23,490 nucleotides of DNA from Gamsiella multidivaricata (Eukaryota; Mortierellomycota; Mortierellomycetes; Mortierellales; Mortierellaceae). Where the stretch lies: positions 1 to 23,490 of the forward strand of contig NW_026251876.1 of assembly GCF_025024155.1 (NCBI RefSeq), in the 5' to 3' direction. Below, piece by piece: positions 17,279 through 23,490 of this stretch. The notes beneath the pieces are model-generated. The model was not told where the DNA came from. It saw nothing but the letters and a program-made list of their open reading frames with translations, and did not search any database. Position numbers and translations under genes: made by a program. How positions within the stretch are numbered: the first letter of the stretch is position 1; every line of letters begins with the position of its first letter.

Positions 17279-19809
17279 ATGTACCCTATTTTCAATGCTG
17301 AGTCTGCCAGTGTCGCTGATATCTCGGTCATCTCGCGGTTGTCTGTGCATCGCTTTTTCAAGACGAACGGACCTGAGGATTGGACACCCTCTAATTTCGC
17401 CCTGCATAAGGATGCCGAGGGCATGGAGCAGTTCGTTGAGGCACTGCAAGAGATTCACAGAAACGGGAAATCAATGCTCCACACCTATGCTGGCAAATGC
17501 TACAAGCATTTACGGACGGACGAAGGAAAGGCCTTGTTAAATGCTGCGATGCGAGAGCTGAGACTGCGTCGCGCTCATCAAGAGATGGGTGAAGCAGAAT
17601 CCACATTCTCAGCCAATGTGCGAACCGCCCATTTTCACAACACATCCGTCAAGGTAATAGCAGCACTGATATCCATTTTGCTATTAAGAGAGCTTATGGC
17701 AGCCCTCTCAGCTCTTCATACTTTTATCCCTCCATGAAGGTCTTAAAGTCGAATTCCCCATCACCGAGTCTTCGCTTCCGGGCTGACACGACGAGCACCC
17801 GCTCAGGTAAGTGATCAATTTCTGCCTGTCTATCAACTCGAGGTGCGAGTCTACTACACCGTACGGTAGGATCGAACGTGCGTGAAGAGAGCAATCTTAT
17901 AAGAGTTCTGAATGATGCTGCTTCTAGAATCCCAGGCTCTATCGCCGTCTGCCTCGGATTTCCCGAGATCTGCAGAAGGTTTGTAAGAGTGCTTCATGCT
18001 GCTGTTTTTGTTTGGACACGCATACGCTCTCCTAGCTAAAAGGTACGAATGCTTGTTAACCTGTTCACAATTTCATTACAGTGGCCATTCCTACAGAATT
18101 ATCAAGCATTGCCTCATCAACGCAGACAACAGAGGCAAAGACATTAAAGAACCAAACGTTGCTGAAGAAACCAAAGGGTAGAGGGAAGGCTGTTATTGAT
18201 GAGGTAAGTTGCATGTCATGCGTTCCATCGCGTCAGATATCTGTGTTCTTGTCCACTTTACTCACGTTATAACATGTGCGCCTGTTTACTCACAGGATGC
18301 GCCGGAAGAGTATCAGTATGATGTGGAAGAATTTGAGGCGATGGTAGGGCAGCTGGACCGGAGACAGTTCTGGAGACTAAAATGTAGTGGTCGATACGTC
18401 GAGGATGTGCTCATTAAGGCTGCTAGAGAGACCTGCACAGTGCAGCAGTAAGTAGGCGCGCTTGGAACATTGTCGAACTGTCTCGTCTATACTGTGAGGT
18501 TATGTAATTCATTCTTCAATTTTCCTCCGTGATTAGCCACATCCATTCTCTCGTCATCCACACAATGGATAAGCACACGCGCAAACTATTCACGGCGCAT
18601 GAATGGTCGGAGGTCTGCGACACCAATTGGAAACCAATGCCGCAGCCATCACCGCTTATTGTGAAGTACCTCGATACTTTCAATAAAGACAACATCGAGG
18701 AGCTGCACAAAGCCGCGGACGCCCATCTACCTATCACTGGGCCGTATGAACACGAAAAGCACTGGATCTACAGATGGATACGAATTACGATCGAGAATTG
18801 GTAAGATCAAAACCTGAACATATGCTTATTCCAATTCATTACGGAGATGTGATTTTCCATCGTCCGCTTGTCTTTCACTCCTCGCCCTTTCATCTTGACT
18901 CACGCGTTATCGGGCTTACTTTTTACAATAGGCTTGGTCTCTACTGTCAGCAGCCTGCACCACTAAAGGCAAGTCAACAGGAGTCGTTTTGGCGCAATGA
19001 CATCTTTGGTATGATTAACTCCCTTTTCCGAGATGTTCAAGGCATGGTGGTTGTGCACGGAGAGCTGACTAGTGAGGACACGGCCAAGAGAAGAAATGGA
19101 GATCGGGCTTTGCCTACGGAAGGTGCCTTGGAGAGGAAGCGGATGGGTTACCGCTGTGATGGTCTTGTGCAGGTTCTAGGACAGCAGCCTTTGAACATTG
19201 GTGTATTAGAAGCAGGCAAGGTGTTTGACAACACTGGGAGCAAGTTCCTGTTGGATACGCTGAAGATCACAAGAGAGCTGCACGACATGCTCCGGAACCG
19301 CCTCCAGGGTTTATACGTGACGACCAGGAGTCGCGAGCTGACCCTCATGGGCTTTATGCTGTCAGGTATATTGTGTATGTCAATGGAATGCTTTTTTTTT
19401 CTGACGTTTAGTTTAATGGCTGGTCTATCTCTATTCATGCAACCTAGGCCCTACGTTGACGACGCTTTTCGCAAACTCTCCCGGTGGTTACGTTGTTCGG
19501 GTTCGTCCTTATCATAAGGAATTCAGGATTGCTGAGGACGTTTCTCATTTCAAACTGAACCTACGCATTCTAAAGCACTTGCTAATCGCCAAGGTTGTCC
19601 TTTTGGACGCAAAGGCGATCATACAAGAGGTTCCAGTGAGTTGGGATGATGAAGAGGACGTGATCGAGGAAGGGGACGTGACTGATGAGGAGAGCGCGAT
19701 CGAGCGCTCACCATCAACACCGCCCCACCGACTCCACCTCCCCCCACTGCAGACCACGCCCATGCGTCCTAAAAAGCGACGGACTATGACTGTTGTTGGC
19801 GAGCGGTAG
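17279..19809 (+). CDS. Gene 2: nine-exon PD-(D/E)XK-like fungal protein
   Basis: Proposed exons: 17279-17653, 17740-17806, 17870-17982, 18036-18042 (7-nt micro-exon, uncertain), 18082-18203, 18296-18447, 18537-18800, 18932-19365 and 19448-19809. The product is 631 residues. All joins except those around the micro-exon keep frame with GT-AG ends. The first 125 residues are helical. Residues about 140-240 include a basic stretch (KNQTLLKKPKGRGK). Residues 270-366 hold a conserved-looking WIYRWIRITIENW end. The C-terminal half has a PD-(D/E)XK-like core: D443 in GYRCDGLV, E460 and K463 in GVLEAGK, then GSKFLLDTLKITRELHDML. Strands follow (GGYVVRVRPYHKEF), then a helix-rich end and an acidic Ser/Pro-rich tail with KKRR near the C-terminus. 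This arrangement is familiar from lineage-expanded fungal hypothetical proteins. Nuclease activity is inference. Confidence 0.75.
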
Positions 19810-19893
19810 AATGCTGGATCAAATAATGCTGGATCAGATAATACTGGATCAGATAATGCTGGATCACATAATGCTGGATCACATAATGCTGGA
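19810..19893 (+). repeat. 15-bp tandem repeat directly after the gene 2 stop
   Basis: About 5.6 units of AATGCTGGATCA(A/G/C)AT start on the base after the TAG at 19807-19809. The period is a multiple of three and the units run in the gene 2 frame. Read through the TAG they would encode repeated NAGS-x pentapeptides up to a TGA at 19906-19908. Confidence 0.9.
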
Positions 19894-19908
19894 GAAGACC
19901 GTTGTTGA

Positions 19909-20245
19909 CTTGGAAGGACATGCCAAGCTTATGTATCGCTCAGTAGTGACTGGATGAATTGGTGGCGGTAAACATCCCATCGGATTTACATCAGGTTGCA
20001 TATCGATGGATAAAAAGCGCTCTGAAACAAGTACTTCGCTAGAGGCATGGATGGATATTGACTTCGTGCTCGTTGCATCACTAATGGGTTTCTGCGGCAA
20101 CTTTCTCGGCGAGAATCTTCAATAAAACCCTTTGCCAGAGCCGTTTAAAAAACACCATGATGGAGCCATGTAAAGCTTGCGCTTGTGATGGCGCGTGTCA
20201 GCGCTGTGTGTCTTTCAGCATCTGATGTAGACGGTATTGTATGTG
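19909..20245. other. Gene-free stretch before repeat copy B
   Basis: There is no ORF with recognisable features. It contains AATAAA (20120-20125), a possible polyadenylation signal for gene 2, about 310 bp after its stop. Confidence 0.5.
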
Positions 20246-20959
20246 GTATCTTTCCTACTTGAGGTGCACACCCTCCTCTGAGAACTCGTCTATGCCAAGG
20301 TTGAGTGTCGCCAAACGCGATCATCACCGTCGCTCAAGAACAGTCGTTCATGCCAAATGAAGTCTTAACCAAGTAGACGATCTCGACAGTGGGTCAGAAT
20401 AAGCCAGCAGCTACAGTAGTAGAATATATGACCAATCGTAAACAACTCCTCTAGAGTCAGGATGGTTAGATGCACCGGCCCCACCCCGCGTTACTGCTTG
20501 AGCGCCGAATGGGGAGTCATCTCGTGAACACGCAAGACCATCGCCAACCCTCTTCTGCGGTCCGAGGTATCGAAGAGGCGTTGGATGGAAGATGGAGACA
20601 GATGCCTGCAGGGTCTTCCTGACCTTCCTGACCTTCCTGCTATGTCCACCATTCATGCGCGACTATTTCCTGTAAATAATATTGGAGGAGGGATGCGGTT
20701 GTACATTACCATAGAAATTGCAATGGGACTAAGATATTCACTTAAATAATCATCAGTCGAATGTCACCATATTCAAAGAAACGCAGATGCGTTAATTAAC
20801 TTCTCGCTCAAAGGATAATTTCACTTACTAACCGATGAATCAAGTGTGTCGGCGTGTAGTTACTCTAAATCAGAGAGCTGTTTCCGCAAGGCCACAGCTT
20901 CTGGGGCGTGCTGCTGCCAAAAAAATGTATTGCTCTGGTTCTGAATTGCAATTAACTTG
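20246..20959. repeat. 714-bp direct repeat, copy B
   Basis: This is the second copy of the repeat at 15258-15971, in the same orientation and identical as far as can be read by eye. Homology fades within about 10 bp beyond the right end (CCTC(A/G)TTAT) and stops abruptly at the left end. Confidence 0.95.
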
Positions 20960-21354
20960 ACCTCGTTATCGTCTCGGAAATACGCCAGCTGCCCCTTCAC
21001 CTATGGCATTGCTCATTGATAGGAGGCCATGCTATGAAAGCGCGACGACTCAACGCTAATCAGGGGATGGCTCGGTCAATACCTTACATCCATGGAGAAT
21101 AGATGCATGGCCAACCCACCATATGCTAAGCAGAGCGCTACTAATATGAGAACGGACAATTGTTTTTTTCGTCTGCCAAGTTTTCGTAGTTGATGTTCTG
21201 GAATTATGCCACCTAATTGTATTGTAAAATAAGTAACAATGACCTCCATCGATCTGGATTCAACTGATCCGTTGAAAAACATTAATGCATTATTACCTGC
21301 GTCGATAAAGAGTATTATTTTATGGGTGTATACTAAACCACTCACTTCGTCCAA
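20860..21354 (-). CDS. Putative small membrane protein, last exon in repeat B
   Basis: The exons on the minus strand are about 21354-21088 and 21000-20860. They are joined across an 87-nt intron (GTAAGG...CCATAG, phase 0). The first exon holds a hydrophobic helix of about 20 residues (LSVLILVALCLAYGGLAMHLF) preceded by a basic GRRKK, so a single membrane span is likely. The second exon gives a soluble tail ending HAPEAVALRKQLSDLE. The true start is uncertain: a GTGAGT...CGCAG pair (about 21344-21296) could be another intron, with coding continuing to about 21410. No known family is recognised. The last 32 codons and the 3' flank are shared exactly with copy A. Confidence 0.35.
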
Positions 21355-21417
21355 CGTCTAGTTTCTGTTGCACCGAGAAGCGAGCAGATGGAGCCTGGAA
21401 AACTGATGTATGCGCAC

Positions 21418-21610
21418 GGTTTCCTCTCTATCTATCTCCTCTCTCTCCTCCCTCTTCTCTCCGCTCTCTCTCACATCTCTCCTTCTTCCCTCTCTTCCCT
21501 CTCTTCCCTTTCTTCCCTCTCATCCCTCACTTCCTCTCTCCCTCTTCCCACTCTCCCAGTCTTGTCTGTCTCTCTCTCTCCTTCTCCCTCAACCAAAAAA
21601 AAAAAAATCC
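21418..21610 (+). repeat. Polypyrimidine (CT-rich) tract ending in poly-A
   Basis: Almost 180 bp consist of imperfect CTCT and TTCCCTC repeats, closed by a 13-A run (21595-21607). The ORFs across it are low complexity. It lies between two minus-strand genes, roughly where the promoter of the small membrane ORF would be. The rest up to 21901 shows nothing recognisable. Confidence 0.85.
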
Positions 21611-21901
21611 GCCGAAACCTAGTCACCTCCTTCACTCCATTCTTCGGTCATTATGTTCCTTTGCATCAAAACACAAAGGAATCTTTAATCAAAGAAACAA
21701 AAAAATAATAATCAAGGTTTATTTTTTGGAGACAAGAATTAGGATGTCCAACAACTGATCGATGAGAGCATTTTACGTGAAATCGACAATAAATATGCTT
21801 TATGTTGTTGGTAGTTGTCCGATCAAGCCCACTATTGAATGCGTCGATAGAAGTCCTCAAACTCCATGTTTACGCTCATTATCCAAGCAGAGCCGATGCA
21901 T

Positions 21902-23490
21902 CTAGCCACTGATGCGCGTACCACAGTCGGGACAAGTCAACTCTTGCATGGCCTTCCTGCTATTGGCAATCACATATGAGTGGCCATTAGGGCAGCGGTA
22001 CCAGTGGCCGGCCCTCCTGAACTCGGTCTGCTTGGTGCAAAAGATCTCCAACTGTGCTTCTTCTAAAGGAGGCTTTTTGAGCTCACCCAATGCAATCTTG
22101 CGGGCTGTCCCCATCCGCGCCTCGAATTGATGGGCCTTGGGCAGGAAATCCATCCAGAGGTCGATCTGATCACTGTCTCGGATCTCCTCGAGGGTCTTAT
22201 TGAACAGTGTCAGGGCGTCATGGACAGCAACTTTTCGCTTCTGCTTTTGAAGGGTGTTGTACCGGTCAAAGGGACGATGGCCAAACCACTGCATGTGCTT
22301 GAGGTAGACATCGAGTAGGTTCATCTTGGTGTGCATCTCCAGGCGAAGGTACTTGCCCTTGATGGCGGCGTCACACAGGATGCGACTGTGGACGACACAA
22401 CATTGCAGTAGGTCCTCGACAAACCTGGACCATCCAGATGCCGAAGGGTGATCATGATACACTCTAAGACTGATTTTTTCGAGGACTTGCATTGCTGCAT
22501 GTAAGACCAGCAGCAGCACATTGACTCGGCCCTGGATTGATCGCACAAAGGATGAACCGGCCTGGCCATCAGGTGGGAGACCACATTCACGAGCACACTC
22601 CTCCATCAAATGCGTAATGTCTTTGCTGGAGCCCGAGTTGACGGCAGAGGACTTGATCTTGACATCAGCAGCCTCAAATAGTTGATGAATTGGTGACTTG
22701 AATGCTTGCTTGTGAACCTCATTAAATGCCTTGAGGGCACCCAGGGCTGGCGCAATCAGACAGAACCAGATTTGTCCTTGCTCTCCAGGAATGTCGTACA
22801 AGTAGAAAAGAGAGCTGATATCGCTGTTCAAGAAGAAGTCACCATCAGATGCAAAGCTGCCAAGCATCCTACGAGATTTGGTGGTAATATCCTCATCTTG
22901 CTTGGAGGAACTTGAGGGATCACTAGAGGACGTGGAACTAGAGAACATCTGCCAGATCGTCTGCATATTCTTCTGGATGATCTCTTGAACGGAGGTATTC
23001 ACAAGCCTGGAGATCCTGTCCAAGTATGTTGGAAGCGTCCTCTGGGTTGTGCACAGAGTATTGCTGAACGTTGTCTCAGCTCTGGAGATGCCAGTCATTT
23101 GAGCGATCTCAAACTTCTTGAGGCGCACAGCGAGTTGAGCGTACTTGATACAACGGCCATATCGCCTCAGCCCAACAATGGGAGAATGACAAGAGGGACA
23201 GCCAATCATGGAGACCTGGCTGCTAGACAGAGGCTTTGTCCTAACAAAAATGGTGGTGCCTGTGGTCTCCCTTGTGTCGCCATCATAGTAGTCCCTCATG
23301 CGCATGTGATCATCGAGAGACGACATGTTCAGAACATGCCCACAGGACAGAACAAGGATTGGATCTTCACTGACGTTGAGCTTGCTTAAGGGTGTTTGCT
23401 TGAAAAGATCTACGACCATCTCCATAGTACTTGAGTCACTCTTGCACTCGACGCAGTACTTGGCTGGTGGACATTGTTCGCCACAGAGAG
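21902..23490 (-). CDS. NFX1/ZNFX1-type zinc-finger protein, C-terminal part (partial)
   Basis: The minus-strand frame is open from the right edge to a TAG at 21904-21902. The Met at 23425 is internal, because coding continues upstream with CGEQCPPAKYCVECK. From the edge inward the order is: a Cys-rich NFX1-like CxxC segment, a RING-like pattern (VLSCGHVLNMSSLDDHM, then GCPSCHSPI), and a long helical region of about 350 residues with a Ser-rich loop. At the C-terminus is an RZ-type zinc finger (GHWYRCPNGHSYVI ... CPDCG). Proteins with this end usually carry an N-terminal superfamily 1 RNA helicase and are linked to RNA silencing and surveillance. The helicase would lie outside the window. The RZ finger lacks the Cys normally found in its GxCG segment, which here reads ANSRK. 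Confidence 0.88.
   Translation of the reverse strand, partial: LCGEQCPPAKYCVECKSDSSTMEMVVDLFKQTPLSKLNVSEDPILVLSCGHVLNMSSLDDHMRMRDYYDGDTRETTGTTIFVRTKPLSSSQVSMIGCPSCHSPIVGLRRYGRCIKYAQLAVRLKKFEIAQMTGISRAETTFSNTLCTTQRTLPTYLDRISRLVNTSVQEIIQKNMQTIWQMFSSSTSSSDPSSSSKQDEDITTKSRRMLGSFASDGDFFLNSDISSLFYLYDIPGEQGQIWFCLIAPALGALKAFNEVHKQAFKSPIHQLFEAADVKIKSSAVNSGSSKDITHLMEECARECGLPPDGQAGSSFVRSIQGRVNVLLLVLHAAMQVLEKISLRVYHDHPSASGWSRFVEDLLQCCVVHSRILCDAAIKGKYLRLEMHTKMNLLDVYLKHMQWFGHRPFDRYNTLQKQKRKVAVHDALTLFNKTLEEIRDSDQIDLWMDFLPKAHQFEARMGTARKIALGELKKPPLEEAQLEIFCTKQTEFRRAGHWYRCPNGHSYVIANSRKAMQELTCPDCGTRISG

Noticed and set aside
18774..19517. Single 247-codon ORF as the real gene 2 product
   Set aside because: It reads through two introns with good GT-AG ends. 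The spliced model joins conserved-looking segments on both sides.
19810..19893. Short regular repeats as a CRISPR array
   Set aside because: The units are contiguous with no spacers, and the context is a eukaryotic intron-containing gene.
15258..20959. 714-bp repeats as LTRs of one retrotransposon containing gene 2
   Set aside because: The ends are GTATC...ACTTG rather than TG...CA. No primer-binding site, polypurine tract or target duplication is seen, and gene 2 is a multi-intron gene unrelated to gag-pol.
21388..21708. 106-codon Ser/Leu-rich plus-strand ORF
   Set aside because: It is a translation of the CT-rich simple-sequence tract.

Overview
The window looks like accessory, transposon-rich DNA from a fungus. 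The evidence is: short GT-AG introns (about 50-220 nt), Ty3/gypsy retrotransposons (one with a chromodomain-type C-terminus), a PIF/Harbinger transposase, an NFX1/ZNFX1-type zinc-finger protein, and two spliced genes resembling fungal PD-(D/E)XK-fold 'hypothetical' families. An early-diverging lineage (Mucoromycota/Mortierellomycota) or a basidiomycete seems most likely. The sequence alone does not settle which.

Layout. 1-2466 (minus): 5' part of a Ty3/gypsy element. It holds an intact Gag with a CCHC zinc knuckle, a -1 frame Gag-Pol overlap with a complete-looking programmed frameshift signal, and the start of Pol running off the left edge. 2684-4913: a PIF/Harbinger-like module with an intact DDE transposase (minus) and a convergent Ser-rich ORF (plus). 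4914-7300: no convincing gene. 7373-7964 (plus): a two-exon gene for a secreted granulin-like protein with 22 cysteines, visible only after splicing. 7965-10146: nothing convincing. 10147-12180 (plus): a five-exon gene (gene 1) with a degenerate PD-(D/E)XK-like core and one in-frame TGA. 12465-13226 (plus): decayed 3' end of a chromodomain gypsy element plus its LTR. 14379-15062 (minus): a frameshifted gypsy integrase relic. 15258-15971 and 20246-20959: a 714-bp direct repeat with no difference found by eye, bracketing about 4.3 kb. That interval carries a 233-bp tandem repeat, a 166-bp foldback/MITE and a nine-exon gene (gene 2, 17279-19809, plus) with a better preserved PD-(D/E)XK-like core. 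20860-21354 (minus): a small membrane-protein-like ORF whose last exon lies in the second repeat copy. 21902-23490 (minus): C-terminal part of an NFX1-type zinc-finger protein, open to the right edge.

Relations. Gene 1 and gene 2 share the order of motifs in their C-terminal halves. They also share a phase-1 intron that splits a Gly codon at the equivalent place, so they are probably distant paralogues of one expanded family. Families like this, sitting among transposons and next to a secreted cysteine-rich protein, resemble the effector or conflict-system compartments of fungal genomes. That functional reading is inference. No rRNA, tRNA or CRISPR was seen.
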